NCBI GenBank assembly: GCA_027533455.1
Contig: JAPZUC010000006.1
Location: forward strand, 1-64,000
Direction of reading: 5' to 3'
DNA length: 64,000 nucleotides
Source: Porphyrobacter sp.
GTDB taxonomy: Bacteria; Pseudomonadota; Alphaproteobacteria; Sphingomonadales; Sphingomonadaceae
Part shown: positions 1 to 8,761 of the stretch, one piece after another
Layout: each line of letters begins with the position of its first letter
Position numbering within the stretch: position 1 is the stretch's first letter
Made by a program: the position numbers and the translations under genes
The notes under the pieces: model-generated
Told to the model about the DNA's origin: nothing
The model's database searches: none
The model's input: only the letters and a program-made list of their open reading frames with translations

Positions 1-88
1 GGGAGGGATGCTCGCCCTCCTGATCCAGCACGAGACGGACCGCCCGCTCACGCACCTCAGGGGAAAACTTGTTCGTTGTCTTGCTCAT
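1..88 (-). CDS. IS3-family transposase OrfA, N-terminal 29 codons only
   Basis: The start ATG is at 88-86 on the minus strand, preceded by AGAGGAAGGG. The visible protein begins [20 protein letters not shown] and continues to the window edge. This is the classic start of IS3-family OrfA proteins: a short basic lead followed by the first helix of the HTH_Tnp_1 DNA-binding domain. In the full element, OrfA is normally fused to the DDE-domain OrfB by programmed -1 frameshifting; that part is outside the window. The gene runs opposite to the BREX operon. Confidence 0.85.
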   Translation of the reverse strand, partial: MSKTTNKFSPEVRERAVRLVLDQEGEHPS

Positions 89-141
89 CGTAGACCCTTC
101 CTCTCAGGAGTTAGGGCCTCCGGCAATCCCGGGGCGGTTCA
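1..141 (-). mobile_element. IS3-family insertion sequence, terminal fragment cut by the window edge
   Basis: Read on the minus strand, the element begins at 141 with a terminal inverted repeat starting TGAACCGCCCCGGGATTGCC, typical of the IS407-like branch of the IS3 family. A purine-rich ribosome binding site and a transposase orfA start follow within 55 bases. The rest of the element (orfA/orfB and the other end) lies beyond position 1. The element sits inside the brxA coding sequence. Any target-site duplication cannot be confirmed because only one end is visible. The family is recognised from memory of terminal repeats and OrfA sequence; the exact group is less certain. Confidence 0.85.
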
Positions 142-733
142 CTACCTTATTTCGAATGGCGCTCCTGCTCAGTGTTTGAAGCAGCTTTCTGGCGGCATTC
201 CGGCGGCAGATTTAACCCAAATCATGCTGATTTACACGGCCCGCGCGAACCCAATTTTGGGAGATTTCATACGCACCGTTTTTTGGCCTCGCTATGCTGG
301 AGGCTATGCAGAAATCACCAACGACGACGCTAGAGCCTTTGTGGAACGAGCGATTGATGATGGTAAAACGAGCATACGTTGGTCAGAATCCACCGTCAGA
401 CGCATTTCCGCCTATCTTACAGGCTGTTGTGCCGACTACGGATTGCTCTCCGGGGGCGCGCGCTCGGCACGCCGGATACACCCATTAAGAATCTCACCGG
501 TCGCATCTGCGTATTTGGCCTACGACCTGCACCTCGCAGGCATTGGCGATAATGCCCTCTTATCCCATCCCGACTGGCAGCTGTTCGGGTTGGCTAAAGA
601 TGAAGTGCTTGATGAGCTTAAAAGGCTGTTCTTGAAAGGACATCTCATTGTCCAGGTCGCAGGCGATGTTGTTCGCATAAGCTGGAAACAATCAAACATG
701 CAGGAGCTTTGCGATGTCCTCACTCAGGGCTGA
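142..733 (+). pseudogene. brxA: BREX protein BrxA (DUF1819), 5' end removed by the IS insertion
   Basis: The reading frame ends at 733, 20 bases inside brxB, and encodes a DUF1819-like wing-helix protein (segment ILGDFIRTVFWPRY, then a helical C-terminal half). BrxA is a small DNA-binding component of type 1 BREX systems, usually about 200 residues or somewhat longer. Here the frame runs without a stop back through the IS end to the window edge, so the residues before about 143 are IS-derived and not BrxA. The first in-frame ATG after the IS is at 224 and would give 169 residues with no obvious ribosome binding site. The true N-terminal segment is presumably on the far side of the IS. Whether a shortened or IS-fused BrxA is made is unknown. 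The BrxA identification rests on position and partial family resemblance. Confidence 0.75.
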
Positions 734-1289
734 TTTTGACGAGTTGCGTGAGCGCATTCGGCACGGCCGTGAGCTTGGTCATGCCAGCTTCGAGCCGATC
801 TACTATCTGATTTTTTCTCCAGATCAGATCCTTGAGGTAAAGCGTCAAACGCCTGCCTGGGTGGCGAAGCTCCACCAGGAAGGCTGGGACGTTCATAGCT
901 TCTCCGTAGCAGAGCAAATTTGGGATCTCCTGCAAAACGACCCCTTCTGGCAGCTTTGTGTCAACGAGGATAAAGCTTCACCTCTCGACTGGGAGCGAAC
1001 GAACAAATCCTTAGCTGACCTAATCACCGCCAGCGGAGGGCTCCTCAAGCGCTTAGAAGATAACCTTCTAGCTCTCGAAGGTAAGCCAAATGCGCTCCTG
1101 CTAGTCACAGACTTGGAGGCGCTCCATCCATTTCTACGGATCGGAGCCATCGAGAGCCAGCTCCAAGGGCAATTTCACGTGCCGACGGTGTTTCTATACC
1201 CTGGCGTGAGAACGGGGAAAACCCGTCTAAAATTCCTCGGCTTTTATCCCGAGGATGGAAACTATCGTTCCGTCCATGTCGGCGGTTGA
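714..1289 (+). CDS. brxB: BREX protein BrxB (DUF1788)
   Basis: The 191-residue protein ends with a block reading FLGFYPEDGNYRSVHVGG, the hallmark C-terminus of the DUF1788/BrxB family, and its length is normal for that family. BrxB is a required small component of type 1 BREX; its biochemical role is not settled. The ATG at 714 lies inside the end of brxA (overlap 20 bases), which fits translational coupling. brxC follows after 30 bases. The gene is intact, but its upstream coupling partner is disrupted by the IS, so expression of the whole operon may be altered. Confidence 0.92.
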   Translation: MSSLRADFDELRERIRHGRELGHASFEPIYYLIFSPDQILEVKRQTPAWVAKLHQEGWDVHSFSVAEQIWDLLQNDPFWQLCVNEDKASPLDWERTNKSLADLITASGGLLKRLEDNLLALEGKPNALLLVTDLEALHPFLRIGAIESQLQGQFHVPTVFLYPGVRTGKTRLKFLGFYPEDGNYRSVHVGG

Positions 1290-1319
1290 GAAGCTGAGAA
1301 CAGGCAAAGGGACTAAGCG

Positions 1320-4300
1320 GTGAACATTCGCGAATTGTTTGATCCATCGAATGATATTTTCAGGACGATCGAAAAGGTCATCACCTATGGTGCTGCCCAG
1401 GAGGACCGCCTGAAGGCTGAAATTTCCGAATATGTTGTGACGGAAAGCATCGAGGAGCAATTTCGCAAGCTTCTAGATCGGATGCAGCTCGCAATGGAGG
1501 CTGGCGGAGAAAACGAAGTCGGCGTTTGGGTCTCAGGCTTTTATGGTTCGGGCAAAAGCTCGTTCACCAAGTACCTGGGCCTCGCATTCGATGACCGACG
1601 GACTATCGATGGAACGCCGTTCATAAAGCATCTGCAGGACCGTCTCCATAAGCCCCAAACGAAGGCCCTTCTCAGCACTGTTGCTCAACGCTTCCCAGCC
1701 GCTGTCGTCCTGCTCGATCTCGCCAGCGAAATGCTGGCTGGAGCGACGATGGAGGAAGTCTCAACAGTTCTCTATTTCAAGGTCCTACAGTGGGCCGGCT
1801 ATTCTCGTAACCTCAAGGTAGCCGCATTCGAGCGGATGGTTGAGAAGGACAATCGGACGGAAGAGCTCTATAAGCTCGTAGCAGAAGCTCTACCTGGGGC
1901 TACATGGGATCGCGTTCAAAACAACCCGCTGGCAATTGACGGGCTTATTCCCAAAATCGCTCATGAAATGTACCCTGGGCTGTTCCCAGAAGCGAAGTCA
2001 TTTTCGTCCAACACTGACGGATTTTTTCAGTTCGAGGACCAGCGTGTCCAAGAGATGATCGACATAGTTCGCGAAAAAAGTGGCAAACAGAACATCATCT
2101 TCATCATCGATGAGGTGGGGCAATATGTAGCTTCTCGAGATAATCTTATCTTAAATCTCGATGGCTTGGCTAAGAACCTAAAACGGCTGGGGAATGGCAA
2201 GGTCTGGATCATTTCGACTGCCCAACAAACACTGACCGAAGATGACCCACGAGCCACGCTCAATTCCGACAAGCTCTACAAGCTTAAGGATCGATTCCCG
2301 ATCCAAATTGATCTTGAGTCAAGCGACATCAAGGAAATTTGCTACCGAAGGTTGCTAGGCAAATCCCCCTCAGGCGAGGACACCCTCGGCAAACTATTTG
2401 ACACTCACGGGCAGGCACTACGGCACAATACCAAGCTGCAAGACGCGAAATACTACAGTGCCGACTTCAGCCGCGAAACCTTCATAAACCTATATCCCTT
2501 CCTGCCCGCACATTTCGATATCCTTCTGCACCTACTTGGGGCTCTTGCGAAGTCGACAGGTGGCATCGGGCTGCGTTCGGCCATCAAGGTGGTTCAGGAT
2601 GTTCTAAAGGGAGAAGATGGGGTTACCGCTATGGCTGACCAGCCTGTTGGCTGGCTTGCGACGACGGTTACGCTCTACAACGAACTCGAGAAGGACATTA
2701 GACGCGCATTCCCCTCAATCCACCAGGCAGTCGGCAAGGTCCTTGTTCGGTTCCCGGATACTCAGCGACATCAGGATGTCGCGAAAACCATCGCGGTGCT
2801 CCAGATACTGAGCAATCTCCCCATCACGGTGGAGAACGTTGCGAGTTTGATGCAGTCTTCGATCACGGCAGCTTCAGAACTTGAGGAAGTACGGAAGGCC
2901 GTTGACGAGATGCTTAGCGACGTCCTCGTGCCGCTCGGGGAAAAGGACGGATATCTCGTATTTCTGAGCGAGAAGCTTCGTGACATCGAACAGGAGCGCG
3001 GTGCCCTAGCGTTACGTTCAGTTGATGTCCGGCGAGCATTCAACGATGCATTGCGGGATACATTCGACCCTTTGCCAAGGGTAACCCTGCACGGAACATT
3101 GGCGGTCGCTTCGGGGCTGAAGGTTCAATCTGGTGGAGCCGCCACAAGCTTGGCCGGTGACCAGAACCCAATTCAGATGATTATCGAGCTGGTCACAGGC
3201 GCGGACCATGACGCTGCTCGCAACCGGATGCTTGATGACTCACGAAGCCGGACGGGTAAGAATGTCATCGGGCTGCTGGCTCGCAGCAACCCCGATCTCG
3301 ATGATTTCGCGAATGAAATCTACCGCAGTCAACGGATTGCAGAGCTTCATCGCAACGAACCCGATCAGGAAATCAGGGACTATTGCGCGGCCCAACTTGA
3401 TAGGGCTGCCAAGCTGGCCGCTCAGCTAAAAAGCAAAATCAAGCAAACTCTGCAGGGCGGCTCCTTCATATTTCGTGGCCAGGCCACTGCGGTCTCAGCT
3501 ATCCACGTTGATCTCCTTGAAGCTTCAAAAAAGCTCCTTTCCGATGTGGCTGGGCAAGTGTTCGACCGTTATGCCGAAGCTCCCGAGAGGGTCGCGACCG
3601 ATAACGCCGAAAAATTTCTTAAGGTGGCTAACCCCTCAGCCATAAGTAGTAGCCTGGATCCGCTTGGTCTGGTGCAGTCCGCTGGCGGGCGCGCAAGCTT
3701 TCGGACTGATCACAGGGCTATGATCAGCATCCGCGACTACATTGATAAAAGCGGCGTTGTCGATGGAAAGCGGCTGCTGGACCACTTCGGCAGCGATCCC
3801 TTTGGGTGGTCACCAGACACGACCCGCTATATTCTAGCCGCCATGCTGATGGCCGGTGAGATCAAGCTCAAGGTCTCAGGGAGGGAGGTCACCGCAGCAG
3901 GGCAGCAAGCAATTGATGCCCTCAAAACCAACAACTCCTTTAAGCCGATTGGCGTATCGCTCAGAGAAGAACGTCCTTCCAACGAAACTCTTGGTCGAGC
4001 CGCGGAGCGCTTGACCGAGCTTGTCGGTGACATCGTCATTCCTCTTGAGCAGGAAATTAGCAGGGCTGCGGCGAAACATTTCCCAAGGTTTCAGAATGAC
4101 TATGGATCGTTGTCAGAGAAGCTGAGTGGTTTAGGTCTCGCCGGCAGCGAACGCATTCGGGCCATGAACCAAGACATAGCCGACGTTCTTTTCACCGATG
4201 CCTCGGATGCGCCTCAGCGCCTTGGGTCAGAAGAGTCAGCAATATACGAAAATTTGAAGTGGGCTCTAGAGGTCAAGCGGGCGCTTGATAACGGCCTCGA

Positions 4301-4946
4301 CATCACAGTCCGTGAGCTTCAAGCACACCGCCGCGACATCGAAGACCTTCCTAGCACCGGAGCACCTGGTGAGCTTCGCAAGGAGCTTAATGATGATCTG
4401 ACGATGCTGAACGAGCGTCTCCAGAAGGATGACTTTTTCAAGCATGCGGCTGATCTCAATTCGCTCCTCACGCATGTCAAAGCTCGTGTCCGAGAAGCCG
4501 TTAGCTCACTGTCCGATCAACAGAAGGTGCGCCTAAAGGATGGGGCGGAAGACCTTCAGCGGCTTCCCCAGTGGGGAAGTCTAACGCAGGAAGAGCGCAG
4601 CAATGCGCTTGCACAGTTGGATGAATTGAGCATTTCCGCCACGGAAGATCTGGCGGGGCTTAAGAAGCTGCTCGCTCGTGATTACGAAATCAGTACCACG
4701 ATCGAGGACCTAAAACGCTCAATCATTCGTCAAGATCAGCAGCGTTGGATCAAAGAAGCCGAGGGAGAGGCAGAATTTGAAGGAGTTCGAGAACCCAGAA
4801 CGATGTTTCGTTCTGTTCCGGTGCCGAGCAAGATAACAACGCCTGCCCAGTTGGATGCGCTCATTGCAGCGCTTAGTGAGCTAAAAATGCAAATCGCACG
4901 ATACGATGATCTTGATGTCTCGTTCATCGTGGAAGGGGATGCCTGA
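1320..4946 (+). CDS. brxC: BREX ATPase BrxC (PglY-like P-loop ATPase)
   Basis: This 1208-residue protein has a Walker A loop GFYGSGKSS at residues 73-81 and a Walker B segment IIFIIDEVGQ at 259-268, followed by a very long helical region, as in BrxC/PglY proteins (about 1200 residues). BrxC is a large AAA-type ATPase essential for BREX phage restriction and for methylation in type 1 systems. The start is the GTG at 1320, with AAAGGG at 1306-1311 as ribosome binding site. pglX begins 2 bases after the stop. Key ATPase residues are intact and no frameshift is seen. Confidence 0.96.
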   Translation: MNIRELFDPSNDIFRTIEKVITYGAAQEDRLKAEISEYVVTESIEEQFRKLLDRMQLAMEAGGENEVGVWVSGFYGSGKSSFTKYLGLAFDDRRTIDGTPFIKHLQDRLHKPQTKALLSTVAQRFPAAVVLLDLASEMLAGATMEEVSTVLYFKVLQWAGYSRNLKVAAFERMVEKDNRTEELYKLVAEALPGATWDRVQNNPLAIDGLIPKIAHEMYPGLFPEAKSFSSNTDGFFQFEDQRVQEMIDIVREKSGKQNIIFIIDEVGQYVASRDNLILNLDGLAKNLKRLGNGKVWIISTAQQTLTEDDPRATLNSDKLYKLKDRFPIQIDLESSDIKEICYRRLLGKSPSGEDTLGKLFDTHGQALRHNTKLQDAKYYSADFSRETFINLYPFLPAHFDILLHLLGALAKSTGGIGLRSAIKVVQDVLKGEDGVTAMADQPVGWLATTVTLYNELEKDIRRAFPSIHQAVGKVLVRFPDTQRHQDVAKTIAVLQILSNLPITVENVASLMQSSITAASELEEVRKAVDEMLSDVLVPLGEKDGYLVFLSEKLRDIEQERGALALRSVDVRRAFNDALRDTFDPLPRVTLHGTLAVASGLKVQSGGAATSLAGDQNPIQMIIELVTGADHDAARNRMLDDSRSRTGKNVIGLLARSNPDLDDFANEIYRSQRIAELHRNEPDQEIRDYCAAQLDRAAKLAAQLKSKIKQTLQGGSFIFRGQATAVSAIHVDLLEASKKLLSDVAGQVFDRYAEAPERVATDNAEKFLKVANPSAISSSLDPLGLVQSAGGRASFRTDHRAMISIRDYIDKSGVVDGKRLLDHFGSDPFGWSPDTTRYILAAMLMAGEIKLKVSGREVTAAGQQAIDALKTNNSFKPIGVSLREERPSNETLGRAAERLTELVGDIVIPLEQEISRAAAKHFPRFQNDYGSLSEKLSGLGLAGSERIRAMNQDIADVLFTDASDAPQRLGSEESAIYENLKWALEVKRALDNGLDITVRELQAHRRDIEDLPSTGAPGELRKELNDDLTMLNERLQKDDFFKHAADLNSLLTHVKARVREAVSSLSDQQKVRLKDGAEDLQRLPQWGSLTQEERSNALAQLDELSISATEDLAGLKKLLARDYEISTTIEDLKRSIIRQDQQRWIKEAEGEAEFEGVREPRTMFRSVPVPSKITTPAQLDALIAALSELKMQIARYDDLDVSFIVEGDA

Positions 4947-4948
4947 CG

Positions 4949-7900
4949 ATGGCGTTCGATCAAGCTACTCGAAACCGCCTACAGCGCTTCGTAACCGACA
5001 CGCGCCGAATTTTGGAAGAGGAATTCACGCGCCAATTGCAGAACGATTACGGGATGGACCCAGCCTCTGGGAACGTCACCCCGATCGAGAACCTGCGGCA
5101 CATCAACGATCAACAGCGCGAAACCGCGCGGATCATGCGCGACACTTTGGCCCACTATTGCGCCAGTCCGGGCACCGATGCGCAATCCGCGCTGGATCGC
5201 ATCGTGCGTGAGCAGGCCTTTACCGTGCTCAATCGGCTGGCCGCACTTCGAATGGCTGAGGCGCGCGGCCTGCTGATTGAATCCGTCGGCAACGGTTATC
5301 AAGCCAAGGGCTTCCAGCTTTACGCCAGGCTAGCAGGGGCTGGCCTGGGCGAAACGGGCGACGCCTATCGGGTCTATCTGCAGAGCGTATTCGACGAACT
5401 GTCTCAGGATTTGCCTGGCCTGTTTGACCGATACTCCCCCCAGGGTCGCCTGTTCCCGCGTGAGGCGGCGCTGATGCAGGTGCTGGGCCAGATCAATCAC
5501 GGTGAGATTGATCCGCTGTGGGCCGAGGATGAGACCATCGGCTGGATCTATCAGTACTTCAATTCCAAGGAAGAGCGCAAAGCGATGCGCGATGCATCGC
5601 AGGCGCCGCGCAACAGCCGCGAACTGGCCGTCCGCAACCAGTTTTTCACGCCGCGCTATGTGGTGGAATTCCTGGTCGACAACACGCTGGGCAGGCTCTG
5701 GTTCAACTGGACGGGTGGCCAAACCGCACTGCGCGACCGCTGCCAATATCTGCTGGTCAAGCCGGACGAGCGGCCCGAGGCGGCTGAGCGCCTGCGTGAT
5801 CCGCGCACGATCAAGCTGCTCGATCCCGCCTGTGGGTCGATGCATTTCGGGCTTTATGCCTTCGATCTGTTTCTTCAGATTTATCGCGAGGCTTGGGATT
5901 GGGAACAGGCCCATGGCCTGGGTGCGCTGGATCGGGAAACCGGCGGAAATCTAGAACTTAAACCTCTCGCCGACACCTACGCTGACCGGGACGCATTTCT
6001 GCGCGACGTGCCCCGGCTGATCATCGAACATAACATTTATGGCGTCGATATCGATCCTCGTGCGGCTCAGATTGCATCACTGGCGCTGTGGCTTCGTGCG
6101 CAACGGGCCTGGCATGATGCTGGCGTAAAGGCCAAGGACAGGCCACAGGTCGGCCAGGGGCATGTGGTGGCGGCCGTGGCACCGCCGGCCGAAGTGGACT
6201 TGCGCAACCAGTTCATGGAAGAGCTGGATCCCCTGGATGCAGAGCTGTTCGAACAAACGCTGTTTATGCTCAAGGGGCTACCTGAGCTTGGCGTGCTGCT
6301 ACAGGTCGAAAAGGAGTTGCCTTCGCTGATCCGCAAGGTTTTCGGCGAGCATGGGGGCTTGTTCCGCGCCGAGGACATGGCGCAATGGCAGAGGGCCGAG
6401 GAGAGGCTCCGTGAAGCTCTGGCGAACTATGCTCACGCGACGCAATCAACTTACCAAGGGCGGCTGTTTGCCGAAGATGCCCTCCAGGGACTGCGGATGA
6501 TCGACCATTGTCGCGAGTTGTTCGACGTTATCGTAATGAATCCTCCGTTTGGAGAGTCAAGTTACGATCAAAGAGCAACAATCGCAAAGAACTTCCCCCG
6601 GAGTAAATACGATATCGGCGCGGTATTCCTCGAACGAGGAATTCAGATGATGCGCAAGAATGGTCAAATTGGTATTCTTTCGAATAGGACTATATACTTC
6701 CTGTCACGCTTATCGCGATTTCGCGAAGGTGTGCTCACCGATGCGCGTCTTACAAGCTTCGTTGACCTCGGATCAGGTGTTCTAGATGCGATGGTAGAGG
6801 CAGCGGCTGCGACGTTTTCTACGAGCGCCGCCCAAATGGAGCCCGCATCGTTCATCCGAGTTACAAGCCACGACGAGAAAGAGCATGCAGTTGCAGATGC
6901 CATCCATGGAAGTGGTCGCGGTAAATTCGAAGCAGATCCTCAGCTCTTCCTCGATGGTGATCTCAATGCGTTTTCGTATTGGCTGCCGCAAGGCATCGCT
7001 TCAGCGCGAAAGGTAGGCAGAAAACTTAGGGAAGATGGCGTTGAGGTTAAACAAGGAATAGCAACTGGAGATAATTTTCGTTTTTTGAGACTATTCCCAG
7101 AAGTATCTCCAGAAAAAATATACAGAATTTGGCACCCATACTCAAAAGGCGGAGAATACTCCCCATTTTTTTACGATACTCATCTCCTTGTTTCATGGGG
7201 CAATAAGTGGCAGGAATTTTTCAACGGAAATACAACTGTGTTTTCTTGTCTTGTTACAAAAAACGCTGAGAAATATCTAAATAGGCCTGGCCTTACATAT
7301 CCGACCAGAACGTCATCAAAATTCGGTCCAAGAGCGATGCCGGCCGGCTCTATTTTTGATACAAAGGGATCAGCCATATTTATACCGAACTGCAATTCCA
7401 TCAGGGATAGTAATGACGAACTTATTAAGCTCTTAATGGTCCTAAATACTGATATTTCACAGGTGTTTATGGATACATTTGTGGGGGCGGCAGAAGATTC
7501 TTCAAGATCATACGGCGAAGGTATCGTTTCGGGTCTTCCGTTGGATTTTCGCAAGACGTGCGGACCTCTCGACGCAGGCGAAATCAAGTCAGCCATCCTG
7601 GGACTGGCATCGCTCTCCCAGAAGCGTGAGACCTCAGTCTACTTTGTGGCTCCGGCGGTGCTGTCAGGCAAGAGCCTCACTGAAGCCTGGAAGGAGCTCG
7701 CCGTTGAGAGGGACGCAGCTATTGCTCGTATGCAGTCAGAGAAGGGCAAGGCTGATTTGGCTGTGGTCAGTGCACTTGGGATCAGTGACTATGATTTCGT
7801 GAAGGAGGAAATTTCTCGATACGGAAACATTGAGCCTGACATCGCCAAATTACTTGATCTTCAAGATTGGGTAGGTGCAGTGTTTAGCTATCTTGTGGGC

Positions 7901-8761
7901 ATCGTATTCGGCAGATGGAACTACAAGTACTCAGTGGACGATAGGGCGTGGCCAGAAATCGTCGATCCATTCTCACCGATTCAGGTCCTTCAGCCAGGTA
8001 GAGCAATGTATGACACCGGGGAACGGTGTGATGTACTTGAATCCGATAATCTGGCCGACCAGGTTTCGTCCGCGATATCTGATATCTGGGGATCGCGTGC
8101 GGAGGTAGTGGAGCAGGAGATTCTATCACTGCTCGGCAGAACTCGCTTAGCAGAATATCTCAGGGATAGATTCTTCCAATCCCATTTATCTATGTACTCG
8201 AGGAGCCGACGCATTGCGCCGATTTATTGGCCGATATCCACCTCCTCTGGCAGCTATACGCTATGGATATATTATCCCAATCTGACCAGTCAGACGCTCT
8301 ACACTGCCATCAATGATTTCGTCGAGCCGAAGCTGAAGCAGATCAGCAAAGACACAGCTATTCTGCGCGAAAAGGGTACCTCCCGCTCACGCGATGACGA
8401 AAAGGCGCTTGAGGCGCTCCGGACATTCGAGCTGGAGCTGATTGAGCTGCGCGACACCTTGCTTCATATCGCGCCGACCTATCGCCCGAACCATGACGAC
8501 GGCGTCCAAATTACCGCCGCCCCGCTCTGGCAGCTGTTTCGCTACAAGCCGTGGCAGAAAATTTTGAAGGACACCTGGACCAAACTGGAAAAGGGCGAAT
8601 ACGATTGGGCTCACCTCGCGATGGCCTATTGGCCCGACCGGGTTCGTGAAAAGTGCAAGACCGACAAGTCATTAGCCATCGCGCACGACCTGGAGGCGCT
8701 TTACATTGAGCCCGAACCGAGGTCACCGAAGTCTGGTAAGCTTAAAAAGGATGCAGAATGA
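4949..8761 (+). CDS. pglX: BREX adenine-specific DNA methyltransferase PglX (BrxX)
   Basis: The 1270-residue protein carries SAM-binding motif I (LLDPACGSMHFG, about residues 290-301) and the gamma-class N6-adenine catalytic motif NPPF (531-534). Both are intact. PglX methylates a non-palindromic host site so that BREX spares self DNA; residues beyond about 640 should form the target-recognition part. That part (nucleotides about 6540-7560) is clearly more AT-rich than the GC-rich first 500 codons and last 150 codons, suggesting exchange of the specificity region. The gene starts 2 bases after brxC and its stop overlaps the pglZ start (ATGA). Confidence 0.97.
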   Translation: MAFDQATRNRLQRFVTDTRRILEEEFTRQLQNDYGMDPASGNVTPIENLRHINDQQRETARIMRDTLAHYCASPGTDAQSALDRIVREQAFTVLNRLAALRMAEARGLLIESVGNGYQAKGFQLYARLAGAGLGETGDAYRVYLQSVFDELSQDLPGLFDRYSPQGRLFPREAALMQVLGQINHGEIDPLWAEDETIGWIYQYFNSKEERKAMRDASQAPRNSRELAVRNQFFTPRYVVEFLVDNTLGRLWFNWTGGQTALRDRCQYLLVKPDERPEAAERLRDPRTIKLLDPACGSMHFGLYAFDLFLQIYREAWDWEQAHGLGALDRETGGNLELKPLADTYADRDAFLRDVPRLIIEHNIYGVDIDPRAAQIASLALWLRAQRAWHDAGVKAKDRPQVGQGHVVAAVAPPAEVDLRNQFMEELDPLDAELFEQTLFMLKGLPELGVLLQVEKELPSLIRKVFGEHGGLFRAEDMAQWQRAEERLREALANYAHATQSTYQGRLFAEDALQGLRMIDHCRELFDVIVMNPPFGESSYDQRATIAKNFPRSKYDIGAVFLERGIQMMRKNGQIGILSNRTIYFLSRLSRFREGVLTDARLTSFVDLGSGVLDAMVEAAAATFSTSAAQMEPASFIRVTSHDEKEHAVADAIHGSGRGKFEADPQLFLDGDLNAFSYWLPQGIASARKVGRKLREDGVEVKQGIATGDNFRFLRLFPEVSPEKIYRIWHPYSKGGEYSPFFYDTHLLVSWGNKWQEFFNGNTTVFSCLVTKNAEKYLNRPGLTYPTRTSSKFGPRAMPAGSIFDTKGSAIFIPNCNSIRDSNDELIKLLMVLNTDISQVFMDTFVGAAEDSSRSYGEGIVSGLPLDFRKTCGPLDAGEIKSAILGLASLSQKRETSVYFVAPAVLSGKSLTEAWKELAVERDAAIARMQSEKGKADLAVVSALGISDYDFVKEEISRYGNIEPDIAKLLDLQDWVGAVFSYLVGIVFGRWNYKYSVDDRAWPEIVDPFSPIQVLQPGRAMYDTGERCDVLESDNLADQVSSAISDIWGSRAEVVEQEILSLLGRTRLAEYLRDRFFQSHLSMYSRSRRIAPIYWPISTSSGSYTLWIYYPNLTSQTLYTAINDFVEPKLKQISKDTAILREKGTSRSRDDEKALEALRTFELELIELRDTLLHIAPTYRPNHDDGVQITAAPLWQLFRYKPWQKILKDTWTKLEKGEYDWAHLAMAYWPDRVREKCKTDKSLAIAHDLEALYIEPEPRSPKSGKLKKDAE

